From Dysgonamonadaceae bacterium (GTDB lineage Bacteria > Bacteroidota > Bacteroidia > Bacteroidales > Azobacteroidaceae), in the NCBI GenBank assembly GCA_031255425.1, contig JAIRSN010000175.1, forward strand, positions 1 to 9,298: DNA of 9,298 bases, written 5' to 3'. A program made the position numbers and the translations under genes. This document shows, in pieces, positions 1 to 7,198 of this stretch (positions are counted from its first letter, which is position 1; each line of letters starts with the position of its first letter). The notes beneath the pieces are model-generated. The model did not search any database. It was not told the DNA's origin and worked only from the letters and a program-made list of their open reading frames with translations.

Positions 1-78
1 AAGAATATAAACTTTAAATACCTGAATCAAATTGCGCCGGTGAAGGAACTCTCGCCGGAGGAATTGTTTTCGTATTAA
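1..78 (+). CDS. C-terminal end of an upstream gene (possibly DNA polymerase III epsilon-like 3'-5' exonuclease)
   Basis: An open frame enters from the left edge and ends at TAA 76-78. It shows the last 25 residues of a protein, which finish in ELFSY. Nothing in this tail identifies a family. The only hint is gene order: as I remember Bacteroidales genomes, an epsilon-type exonuclease gene usually precedes coaBC and recN. The suggestion is therefore inference from synteny, not from sequence. A strong terminator follows, so this gene appears to be transcribed separately from coaBC. Confidence 0.4.
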   Translation, partial: KNINFKYLNQIAPVKELSPEELFSY

Positions 79-107
79 TTTTCTCGTTTTAATTGTTAAT
101 GAAGGTT

Positions 108-142
108 GGCGTCCCCCCCCAAAAGGAGGACGCCTTCTTTTT
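108..142 (+). terminator. Rho-independent terminator of the upstream gene
   Basis: GGCGTCC (108-114) pairs perfectly with GGACGCC (128-134). The T-rich tail TTCTTTTT follows at 135-142. The 13-nt loop contains most of a run of eight C (113-120), so alternative registers with the GGAGG at 125-129 are possible. It lies 30 nt after the stop codon at 78 and before the coaBC promoter, as expected for a terminator insulating the two units. Confidence 0.8.
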
Positions 143-162
143 GCGCCTGCGCCTCCATTATT

Positions 163-194
163 TTTGCTAAACTTATGAAAATTACCTAACTTGC
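163..194 (+). promoter_or_regulatory. Probable promoter of the coaBC operon (Bacteroidota type)
   Basis: TTTG at 163-166 fits the Bacteroidota -33 element. TAACTTGC at 187-194 is an imperfect match to the -7 consensus TAnnTTTG, with the TA and TT positions kept. The 20-nt spacing is right for this sigma factor class. Transcription would start near 200, leaving a leader of about 25 nt before ATG 226. The -7 box is imperfect, so the call is moderate. Confidence 0.45.
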
Positions 195-225
195 GCCCGT
201 TTTCAATAGACAGATTCAGAATAGC

Positions 226-1437
226 ATGTTGACAGGAAAAAAAATCGTATTAGGCATCACCGGCAGCATCGCCGCTTACAAGGCAGCCGTTCTTTGCCGG
301 GCGCTTATCAAGAGAGGAGCCGAGGTGCAGGTGGTGATTACCCCTGCGGGAAAGGAGTTTATCACGCCGGTTACGCTGTCGGCGTTGACGCAGAAGCCGG
401 TCGTGAGTGCGTTCTTTACGGCGAACGACGGCACGTGGAACAGCCATGTCGACCTTGGGCTGTGGGCAGACCTGATGCTGATCGCCCCCGCTACGGCGGC
501 GACTATCGGGAAGATCGCCAACGGCGTGGCAGACAATATGCTGGTGACCACTTACCTGTCGATGAAGGCGCCGGTCTTTGTCGCGCCGGCGATGGACCTG
601 GATATGTACGCGCATCCGGCGACCCAACGGAACCTGGAGCGCTTGAAATCTTACGGAAATCATATTATCGAACCCGGAACGGGTCTGCTGGCAAGCAACC
701 TGGACGGAAAAGGCAGGATGGAAGAACCGGACCGGATCGTGAACCGTATCGAACGTTTTTTTGAAAAGGAAAAAGAACTTGCCGGCAACAAAGTGCTGAT
801 AACCGCCGGTCCCACGCAGGAGAAAATCGACCCCGTACGTTATATAAGTAACTATTCGTCCGGCAAAATGGGGTTTGCGCTGGCGGAAGAATGTGCCGGC
901 AGAGGCGCGGAAGTCTTCCTGGTCAGCGGACCGGTGGAGCGGACGACCGTCCATCCCCGGATCAAACGAATCGATGTGGAAACGGCGGAAGAGATGTATC
1001 AGGCGGCTGCGTCGCATTTCCCGGAGGCAACTATCGCCATTCTGTGTGCTGCGGTGGCGGATTACCGGCCGGCGCAGTATTCGAAGAACAAACTGAAACG
1101 GCAAGCGGCACCGGCGCTCTCGCTGGAGCTGACGCCCAACCCGGACATCGCAGCGGCGCTGGGCGAAGCGAAAAAGAACGGGCAACTCCTGATGGGTTTT
1201 GCCCTGGAAACCGAAAACGAATTATCGAACGCCCAAGCGAAGTTGCGGAAGAAAAACCTGGATTTTATCGTCCTCAACTCCTTGCAGGACCGCGGCGCCG
1301 GCTTTCGGGGCGACACAAACAAGGTGACGGTGATGGATGCGGAAGGAAACGCAAGCCCTTTCCCGCTGAAATCGAAAAGCGAAGTGGCGGCAGACCTGGT
1401 GGATCTGCTCGTGAACAAAAAAAGAACGACTGAATAA
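226..1437 (+). CDS. coaBC: Bifunctional phosphopantothenoylcysteine decarboxylase / phosphopantothenate-cysteine ligase
   Basis: CoaBC (Dfp) performs two steps of coenzyme A synthesis in the cytoplasm. The C-terminal CoaB half joins 4'-phosphopantothenate to cysteine using CTP. The N-terminal CoaC half then decarboxylates the product with FMN to give 4'-phosphopantetheine. The 403 aa match the usual full length. The flavoprotein domain spans about residues 4-180, with ITGSIAAYKA at 11-20 and the active-site His74 in SHVDL. The CoaB domain starts near 187 and shows ITAGPTQEKIDPVR (192-205), SNYSSGKMG (208-216), AAVADYRP (275-282) and the KLKR lysine cluster (289-292). Two hallmark CoaC positions differ from the E. 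coli enzyme: PAMDLDMY (121-128) has Asp124 where the PxMNxxMW motif has Asn, and LASNLDGKGRM (155-165) has Ser157 where E. coli has its catalytic Cys. I believe this pattern is common in Bacteroidota, so the enzyme is probably active. It is the first gene of a tight cluster, with DUF4835 10 nt downstream. Confidence 0.96.
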   Translation: MLTGKKIVLGITGSIAAYKAAVLCRALIKRGAEVQVVITPAGKEFITPVTLSALTQKPVVSAFFTANDGTWNSHVDLGLWADLMLIAPATAATIGKIANGVADNMLVTTYLSMKAPVFVAPAMDLDMYAHPATQRNLERLKSYGNHIIEPGTGLLASNLDGKGRMEEPDRIVNRIERFFEKEKELAGNKVLITAGPTQEKIDPVRYISNYSSGKMGFALAEECAGRGAEVFLVSGPVERTTVHPRIKRIDVETAEEMYQAAASHFPEATIAILCAAVADYRPAQYSKNKLKRQAAPALSLELTPNPDIAAALGEAKKNGQLLMGFALETENELSNAQAKLRKKNLDFIVLNSLQDRGAGFRGDTNKVTVMDAEGNASPFPLKSKSEVAADLVDLLVNKKRTTE

Positions 1438-1447
1438 ATCAAACAAT

Positions 1448-2347
1448 ATGAATAAACGGTTAAGTATACTAGTGGCGTTTCTCGCGTTGGCGATCCACGT
1501 GCAGGCGCAGGAACTGAACGCGAAAGTGTCCGTCAACAGCGACCGGATTCAGGGCACAAACAGGAACGTGTTTACCACGATGGAGAAAGCCCTCAACCAG
1601 TTTGTGAACACCACCCGCTGGAGTTCGAGCGCGCTGTCGGTCAACGAGCGGATCGAATGTACCTTTTCGATTACGATACTGGAACAGTTGTCGGAGAATA
1701 ACTTCCGCGCCGAGCTGTTTGTGCAGTCCCGCCGGCCGGTTTACAATTCCTCGTACTCGACGTCGCTGCTTAATTTCCGGGATACGAAATTTGATTTTGA
1801 ATACCTGGAAAATGCCGTAATCGAAATGCGGCAAAACACCTTGGGCAGCAACCTGGAGGCGACGATCGCTTTCTATGCGAATTTGATTTTAGCCCTGGAT
1901 TTCGACAGTTTCTCTCCCTTGGGCGGCAGCCTGTTCTACCGCCAGGCGCAGAATATTTCCTCCCTGGCGCAATCCAACATGGGCTGGAGCGGCTGGTCGG
2001 CATTCGACGACAACAAAAGCAAAGGCTCGATCATCAATGCCTGGACGGACGAATCGCTCAAGCCTTTCCGGGAACTGCTGTATACGTATCACCGGAAAGG
2101 CCTGGACGAGATGGCAGCCAACCCCGACCGAGCGCGGACAACCCTCCTGAACGCGCTGCCGGCATTGAAGGAACTGCGCCAGGTGCGGTCGTCCGAGATT
2201 CTGCTGCAAATGTTCGGCGACGCCAAGCTGGACGAGATTGTCGCCATCGCCGAAAAAGCGAACAAGGAGGAGAAGAAAGAACTCTATGATTTGCTCCGCA
2301 ACCTCTATCCGACGATGTCCGACCGGCTGGAACCCCTGAAAAAATAA
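1448..2347 (+). CDS. Secreted DUF4835 family protein (called PorD-like in some annotations)
   Basis: This 299-aa protein of the Bacteroidota-restricted DUF4835 family has an uncertain function. Residues 1-20 form a clear signal peptide: a basic start (MNKR), a hydrophobic core, and a signal peptidase I site after VQA (Ala20/Gln21). The mature protein should therefore be periplasmic or attached to the envelope. No lipobox cysteine is seen. The N-terminal half contains the family-typical stretch around NRNVFTTMEKALNQFVN, and the last 80 residues are charged and helical. I recall some databases naming this family PorD and linking it to the type IX secretion system, but it also sits beside coaBC and recN in species without an obvious type IX system, so that name is not used as a symbol. 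It lies 10 nt after coaBC and 10 nt before recN, which implies co-transcription without explaining a functional link. Confidence 0.85.
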   Translation: MNKRLSILVAFLALAIHVQAQELNAKVSVNSDRIQGTNRNVFTTMEKALNQFVNTTRWSSSALSVNERIECTFSITILEQLSENNFRAELFVQSRRPVYNSSYSTSLLNFRDTKFDFEYLENAVIEMRQNTLGSNLEATIAFYANLILALDFDSFSPLGGSLFYRQAQNISSLAQSNMGWSGWSAFDDNKSKGSIINAWTDESLKPFRELLYTYHRKGLDEMAANPDRARTTLLNALPALKELRQVRSSEILLQMFGDAKLDEIVAIAEKANKEEKKELYDLLRNLYPTMSDRLEPLKK

Positions 2348-2357
2348 CCCATCCGCC

Positions 2358-4019
2358 ATGCTGAAAAGTTTAACGATACAAAATTATGCCTTGATCTCCC
2401 GGTTGGCGATCGATTTTTCCGGAGGGCTTTCCGTCATCACCGGCGAAACCGGCGCCGGGAAATCCATTATTATCGGCGCGCTGTCGCTGATTCTGGGACA
2501 ACGGGCGGACGCCGGAGCCATCAAGCAAAACGAAGAGAAATGCTTTATCGAAGGACTGTTCGATGTTTCGTCCTACGAAAGTTTGCAGTCGTTTTTCGCC
2601 GAAAGGGAATGGGACTACGACGCGCAAAACTGCATCCTGCGGCGGGAAATCTGGCGGTCGGGCAAATCGAGGGCGTTTATCAACGACACGCCCGTCAACC
2701 TGAACGACCTGAAAGAGTTGGGCGCCTTCCTTATCGATATTCATTCGCAACACCAGAACCTGTTGTTGAGCAACAACCGCTTCCAACTACAGGTGCTGGA
2801 TGTTTTGTCCGGCAACAAAGCCTTGCGGGACCGGTTTCAGGACGAATACCGGAGCTTTTTGGCTATCCGCAAGCAGTTGCAGGAGTTGCGGGAGAAAGCC
2901 GCGCGGCAGGCTTCCGAACAGGAATACCTGCTTTTCCAGTTGCAGCAACTGAACGAGGCGCGGTTGAAGGAAGGCGAACAGTCTGAACTGGAAACCGAAT
3001 CGGAAACCCTCCGGCACATCGAGGAAATCAAGAGCGGGTTGCATTTGATTGGCCACCGGCTGTCCAACGACGACGGGGGCATCCTCCCCGCCCTGAAAGA
3101 AGCCTTGCAGACGGCGCAGTCGACCGGCAGAATCTATCCCTTCTCCCTCGGAGTGGCGGAACGGTTGCAGACGGCGTACCTGGACTTGGAAGACCTGCTG
3201 TCGGATGTCGACAGCCGACAGGAAAAGCTGGAATTGGATCCGGAACGGCTGCAACAAGTCAACGAGCGGCTGGACCTGTTTTATTCCCTGCAACAAAAAC
3301 ACCGCGTCCATTCGGTGGAAGACCTTCTCGCGCTGAAAAACCGGCTCGAAGGGCAATTGCAGGAAATGGAAAACGACGGCGAATCCATCGAAAAGCTGCA
3401 ACGTCAGTTGGATAACGCGCAGCGTGAAATGTTGCAACTGTCGGAAGAACTGTCGGAAACGCGGAAAAGCACCGCCGCTTCCCTCGAAAAACAACTGATC
3501 GGGAAGGTCTGCGTGCTGGGCATGCCTTACATGCAATTCCGTTGCCAAATAAGCGGAAAGGAATTTCCCGACGCCACCGGAGCGGACGACGTCAGCTTCC
3601 TTTTCTCCGCCAACCGGAACGGGGAATTGAAGCCGGTCGCCCAGACCGCTTCCGGAGGCGAAATATCCCGCCTGATGTTGGGAATCAAAGCCCTGATTGC
3701 CGGAGCCACGGCGCTGCCGACCATTATTTTTGATGAAATAGACACCGGCGTTTCGGGCGAAACCGCAGACAAGATGGGCAGCATCATGCACGCGATGGGC
3801 AGCGTGATGCAGGTGATCGCCATCACCCATTTGCCGCAGATCGCCGCCCAGGGAGATACCCAGTTCTTTGTTTACAAGGACGAAAACAGCCGGCAGACGG
3901 AAACGCAGATCCGGCGCTTGTCGGACGACGAACGAATCAGGGAAATCGCACAGCTATTGAGCGGATCCGAATTAACAAATGCTGCCATAGAAAACGCTAA
4001 ACAATTATTGAAAAAGTGA
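2358..4019 (+). CDS. recN: DNA repair protein RecN (SMC-like ATPase)
   Basis: RecN is a cytoplasmic SMC-like ATPase that acts early in recombinational repair of double-strand breaks. The 553 aa match the family length. The N-terminal head has the Walker A motif GETGAGKS (29-36) and the Q-loop region HSQHQN (129-134). Residues about 155-380 are Gln/Glu/Leu-rich and form the two coiled-coil arms. The C-terminal head has the ABC signature SGGEISRLM (432-440), the Walker B strand TIIFDE (455-460), the D-loop region IDTGVSG (461-467) and the H-loop ITHLPQIAA (489-497). All catalytic elements are intact. The ATG lies 10 nt after the DUF4835 stop. Its stop codon overlaps the start of the next gene in a GTGA tetranucleotide, suggesting translational coupling. 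Confidence 0.97.
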   Translation: MLKSLTIQNYALISRLAIDFSGGLSVITGETGAGKSIIIGALSLILGQRADAGAIKQNEEKCFIEGLFDVSSYESLQSFFAEREWDYDAQNCILRREIWRSGKSRAFINDTPVNLNDLKELGAFLIDIHSQHQNLLLSNNRFQLQVLDVLSGNKALRDRFQDEYRSFLAIRKQLQELREKAARQASEQEYLLFQLQQLNEARLKEGEQSELETESETLRHIEEIKSGLHLIGHRLSNDDGGILPALKEALQTAQSTGRIYPFSLGVAERLQTAYLDLEDLLSDVDSRQEKLELDPERLQQVNERLDLFYSLQQKHRVHSVEDLLALKNRLEGQLQEMENDGESIEKLQRQLDNAQREMLQLSEELSETRKSTAASLEKQLIGKVCVLGMPYMQFRCQISGKEFPDATGADDVSFLFSANRNGELKPVAQTASGGEISRLMLGIKALIAGATALPTIIFDEIDTGVSGETADKMGSIMHAMGSVMQVIAITHLPQIAAQGDTQFFVYKDENSRQTETQIRRLSDDERIREIAQLLSGSELTNAAIENAKQLLKK

Positions 4020-4765
4020 AGGAAAGTGAAATGATTTTCGGCATACGTGCCGTAATAGAAGCGGTGCAGGCCGGGAAGGAGATAGACAAGATTTTAATCC
4101 GCAGGGATTTGCAGGGCGAGTTGTCGCGCGAGTTGTTCCAGCGGGTCCGGACGACGGCAATTCCGCTTCAGCGGGTGCCGAAAGAAAAGCTGGACCGGCT
4201 GACGCGCAAGAATCACCAGGGCGTAATCGCCTTTATCTCTGCCGTTGCCTACCAGAAGCTGGAAGACCTCGTTCCCTTTTTATATGAAGAAGGAAAAACC
4301 CCGCTCATCGTCCTCCTGGACGGCGTGACGGACGTCCGCAACTTCGGCGCCATTGCCCGCACCTGCGAGTGTGCCGGAGCCGATGCCCTGGTGATACCCG
4401 CCCACAACAGCGTGTCGGTCAATGCCGACGCCGTGAAAACCTCGGCGGGCGCCCTGCTGACGTTGCCGGTTTGCAAAGAAGCCGGGATTACGGGCGCCAT
4501 CCGCTTCCTGAAAGACTGCGGATACAAGGTCTACGCCGCCACCGAAAAGGCGGTTACGGAATACACCCAAGCCGATTTCACCGTGCCGGCGGCGCTGGTG
4601 ATGGGCGGGGAAGATTCCGGCGTTTCGACGGACAACCTGCGCCTTTGCGACGAAATGATCCATATCCCGATGGCGGGGAACATTGCCTCCCTGAACGTAT
4701 CGGCGGCGGCAGCCGTGCTGCTTTACGAAGCCATCCGGCAGCGTTCCGGCGTTAAAATAAAATAG
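4016..4765 (+). CDS. rlmB: RNA 2'-O-ribose methyltransferase, SPOUT/TrmH family (RlmB-like)
   Basis: This S-adenosylmethionine-dependent enzyme probably methylates the 2'-OH of a guanosine in 23S rRNA; the exact target is inferred from the RlmB subgroup. The N-terminal substrate-binding domain (about 6-80) contains IFGIRAVIEA and the RKNHQGV turn (64-70). The SPOUT knot domain (about 95-240) has motif 1 NFGAIAR (109-115, with the conserved Asn and Arg), motif 2 VMGGEDSGVS (195-204) and motif 3 IPMAGNIASLNVSAAAA (217-233). The 249 aa is a normal length. The start is taken as GTG 4016, which gives a 4-nt overlap with recN. An in-frame ATG at 4031 (protein starting MIFGIRAV) is a real alternative, because the conserved part begins there. 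Confidence 0.9.
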   Translation: MKESEMIFGIRAVIEAVQAGKEIDKILIRRDLQGELSRELFQRVRTTAIPLQRVPKEKLDRLTRKNHQGVIAFISAVAYQKLEDLVPFLYEEGKTPLIVLLDGVTDVRNFGAIARTCECAGADALVIPAHNSVSVNADAVKTSAGALLTLPVCKEAGITGAIRFLKDCGYKVYAATEKAVTEYTQADFTVPAALVMGGEDSGVSTDNLRLCDEMIHIPMAGNIASLNVSAAAAVLLYEAIRQRSGVKIK

Positions 4766-4767
4766 AT

Positions 4768-4775
4768 TACCTTTG
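4768..4775 (+). promoter_or_regulatory. -7 promoter element upstream of the exosortase gene
   Basis: TACCTTTG is a perfect match to the Bacteroidota -7 consensus TAnnTTTG. It lies 3 nt after the rlmB stop. No convincing TTTG is seen about 20 nt upstream, inside the end of rlmB. Transcription from it would start near 4783, about 16 nt before ATG 4799, in an AT-rich leader. No terminator separates rlmB from this site, so the exosortase-aminopeptidase pair probably gets both read-through and its own transcripts. Confidence 0.6.
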
Positions 4776-4798
4776 CAATTAATCACTTATTATACTGT

Positions 4799-5410
4799 AT
4801 GAATAAAAAAATAAGGACTGCCTGCGCGCAGTTGAAACCGTACCGAGGCATTCTCTCCTTCCTGTTCCTGCTGTTCTTTTTCCATTTTTCGTGGAAACTG
4901 ACCATCGACGGCGACCAGCACGATGTGTTTATGTATTTTCTGGGAAAAGACGTCACGCCGGAGTGGTTCCACACCGTTTGCCTGTGGTTGACGCAGGCGG
5001 CGGCGGGATTTATCCGGCTGTTTCCCAGCGGACAAGACCTGATGGTGAACGGGATTTACCTGTCCTTCCCCGTCAACGAAGGCTGGAGCATCCGCATCAT
5101 CTGGGGTTGTACGGGAATCAAACAGATGTCTATCTTCTGCGGCATCATGCTGTTTCACAAGTGTTACCCCTTTCTTCCCTACCTGTGGAACAAACTGTGG
5201 TACATCCCCCTCGGCTGCCTGATCCTCACCGGCTACAACATTGTCCGGATCGGGCTGACCGTCCTGCTGACCAAAGGCCACCCCGAACGGTTCGACTCCC
5301 TGCACGACGGCATTTTCAGATATATCTATTATGGAATCGTTTTCCTTCTTTGGGTTGTCTGGGAAGAAAGATACGCCAGGAGGAACGAAAAACCGGAAAC
5401 AAACAAATAA
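4799..5410 (+). CDS. Exosortase/archaeosortase family membrane protein
   Basis: This family consists of polytopic membrane cysteine proteases/transpeptidases that process the C-terminal sorting tails of exported proteins. The 203 aa show several hydrophobic segments: about 16-31, 98-118, 133-158 and 172-188, with a weaker one near 57-74. The three family active-site residues are in place: Cys104 in IIWGCTGIKQM, Arg150 in GYNIVRIGL just before another hydrophobic stretch, and His169 in FDSLHDGIFRYI at the start of the last membrane segment. The length fits the minimal core without extra domains. I cannot place it in a named Xrt subfamily. No protein here carries a PEP-CTERM-like tail and no polysaccharide genes flank it, so the substrate is unknown. 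It has its own -7 box and ends 6 nt before the aminopeptidase gene, with which it is probably co-transcribed. Confidence 0.85.
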   Translation: MNKKIRTACAQLKPYRGILSFLFLLFFFHFSWKLTIDGDQHDVFMYFLGKDVTPEWFHTVCLWLTQAAAGFIRLFPSGQDLMVNGIYLSFPVNEGWSIRIIWGCTGIKQMSIFCGIMLFHKCYPFLPYLWNKLWYIPLGCLILTGYNIVRIGLTVLLTKGHPERFDSLHDGIFRYIYYGIVFLLWVVWEERYARRNEKPETNK

Positions 5411-5416
5411 ACGCTT

Positions 5417-7198
5417 ATGATACCTGATCGTATACAACGGCTTCGCGAAGCCATGCAAGCCGGCAACGTGCAGGCTTGCATCATCCCGACCACCGATCCG
5501 CACATCGGAGAGTACACGCCCGACTGCTGGAAGACGCGCCGGTGGATTTCCGGGTTTACCGGTTCGGCGGGGACGGTGCTTGTCACAACAGGCAAAGCCG
5601 GACTGTGGACCGACTCGCGCTATTTCCTGCAAGCGGAAGAGGAGTTGCGGGGAACGGGCATCGACCTGTTCAAAGCGGGCTTGCCGGGTACACCTTCGCC
5701 GGAGGAATGGCTCAGCGCCGAATTGTCGCCGGGCGACACGGTCGGCTTCGAAGGCGCGGTGTTTGCCGCTTCCGAAGCCCTGGCGCTGATTGCTTCTTTC
5801 AACAGCCGCGGCATACGGGTCAATCCCGCGTTTGCGCCTTACGACCGTATCTGGGACGACCGACCGCCGAAACCGCACAACGAGCCGTTTATCCTTCCCG
5901 AATCTTTCGCCGGCAAAAGCGTACGCAGTAAGATTGAATGCCTGCGGGAAGAAATGCGCAAGCTGGGGGGCAACCTGACCCTTCTGGCGTCGCTGGATAT
6001 GATCGCGTGGCTTTTCAACCTGCGGGGAACCGATATACCGTACAATCCGGTCGCCCTCGCGTATGCGCTGGTTTCGGAAAAGGAAGCAAGGCTTTTTGTG
6101 CAACGGCAAAAACTTTCGCCCGCCGCCGCCGAATACCTGCGGGAACAGGGCGTCACCTTAGACGATTACGGGAAAACGGCGGCTTGCCTTGCCGCTTGCG
6201 ACGCGCACGACACCGTAGTGATTGCGCCCGACAAGATCAATTATCATTTATATACCAGCATTCCCGATCGGTGCAAGCTGGTGAAGGTGCCTGTGCATCC
6301 GGTCGATTTCCTGAAAGCGGTGAAGAACGAAACGGAAAGAAGCGGTTTCCGCCGGGCGATGCAGACCGACGGCGTTGCCCTGGTGAAGTTTCTCTGCTGG
6401 CTGGACAAGCAACTGGCTACCGGACAGCCCCTCACCGAACTGGAGGTGAGCGACCGGCTGAGCGCTTTCCGGAAGGAGTCGGAAGCCTTTTTCGGCGAGA
6501 GTTTCGAAACAATCGCCGCCTACGGTGCGCACGGCGCCATCGTTCACTACGCCGCCCGTCCGGAGACCAACGCAAGCATCCTGCCCGAAGGCGTTTTGCT
6601 GCTCGATTCCGGCGGACATTACCCCTACGGAACAACCGATATTACCCGCACCCTTGCCACCGGTCCCGTGTCGGACGAGATGAAAAGGGACTATACGCTG
6701 GTGCTGAAAGGAAACATCCAACTGTCCCGGGCGGTATTCCCGAAGGGAACCGTCGGGATGCAGTTGGACGTGCTTGCCCGCCAGTTTCTCTGGAAAGCGG
6801 GACAGAACTTCCTGCACGGCACCGGACACGGAGTCGGTCACTTCCTGAATGTCCACGAAGGCCCGCAGAGCATCCGGATGAATTACAATCCGAACCCGCT
6901 GCTGCCCGGCATGGTGGTTTCCAATGAGCCGGGGATCTACAAAGCCGGACGGTACGGGATTCGCATCGAGAACCTGTTGCTGGTCGTGCCTTATGAAACC
7001 GCCGGCGACGGCGAATACTGCGCCTTCGAAGTGCTGACGCTCTGCCCGATTGACACCCGGCTGATCGACCGTTCGCTGATGAGCGTCGAGGAAATCCGGT
7101 GGCTCGACGATTACCATCAAAAGGTCTACCGGCAGCTGAGTCCGCTCCTGCCGGAGGAGGAAAAAGAGTGGTTGAAATCTACGCTTAAAAAAGACTAA
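5417..7198 (+). CDS. Xaa-Pro aminopeptidase (aminopeptidase P, M24B family)
   Basis: This cytoplasmic metallopeptidase removes the N-terminal residue from peptides with proline in second position. The 593 aa are typical of the long, eukaryote-like form. Two creatinase-like N-terminal domains (about 4-135 and 155-300) precede the pita-bread catalytic domain (about 305-535) and a C-terminal M24_C extension. All five metal ligands are present with canonical spacing: Asp397 (LLLDSGG), Asp408 (GTTDITRT), His471 (GTGHGVGH), Glu504 (SNEPGIY) and Glu518 (IRIENLL). The supporting histidines are His377 (IVHYAA), His467 and His480 (NVHEGP). No signal peptide is visible. The gene follows the exosortase by 6 nt. 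Its TAA overlaps the stop of the convergent ATPase gene, and I see no hairpin terminator at its end. Confidence 0.95.
   Translation: MIPDRIQRLREAMQAGNVQACIIPTTDPHIGEYTPDCWKTRRWISGFTGSAGTVLVTTGKAGLWTDSRYFLQAEEELRGTGIDLFKAGLPGTPSPEEWLSAELSPGDTVGFEGAVFAASEALALIASFNSRGIRVNPAFAPYDRIWDDRPPKPHNEPFILPESFAGKSVRSKIECLREEMRKLGGNLTLLASLDMIAWLFNLRGTDIPYNPVALAYALVSEKEARLFVQRQKLSPAAAEYLREQGVTLDDYGKTAACLAACDAHDTVVIAPDKINYHLYTSIPDRCKLVKVPVHPVDFLKAVKNETERSGFRRAMQTDGVALVKFLCWLDKQLATGQPLTELEVSDRLSAFRKESEAFFGESFETIAAYGAHGAIVHYAARPETNASILPEGVLLLDSGGHYPYGTTDITRTLATGPVSDEMKRDYTLVLKGNIQLSRAVFPKGTVGMQLDVLARQFLWKAGQNFLHGTGHGVGHFLNVHEGPQSIRMNYNPNPLLPGMVVSNEPGIYKAGRYGIRIENLLLVVPYETAGDGEYCAFEVLTLCPIDTRLIDRSLMSVEEIRWLDDYHQKVYRQLSPLLPEEEKEWLKSTLKKD

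Noticed and set aside
250..1185. 311-codon open frame on the minus strand
   Set aside because: It is antisense to coaBC and very Arg-rich, typical of a shadow frame.
2787..3830. 347-codon open frame on the minus strand
   Set aside because: It is antisense to recN, is Phe/Gln-rich and has no motif. RecN is unambiguous on the plus strand.
4766..4798. Terminator between rlmB and the exosortase gene
   Set aside because: The 33-nt gap is AT-rich with no inverted repeat; it holds a -7 box instead.
4790..6109. 439-codon open frame on the minus strand
   Set aside because: It lies opposite the exosortase and aminopeptidase genes, which have clear family motifs. Its composition (Arg/Gln/Val-rich, no recognisable motif) is that of an antisense shadow in GC-rich DNA.
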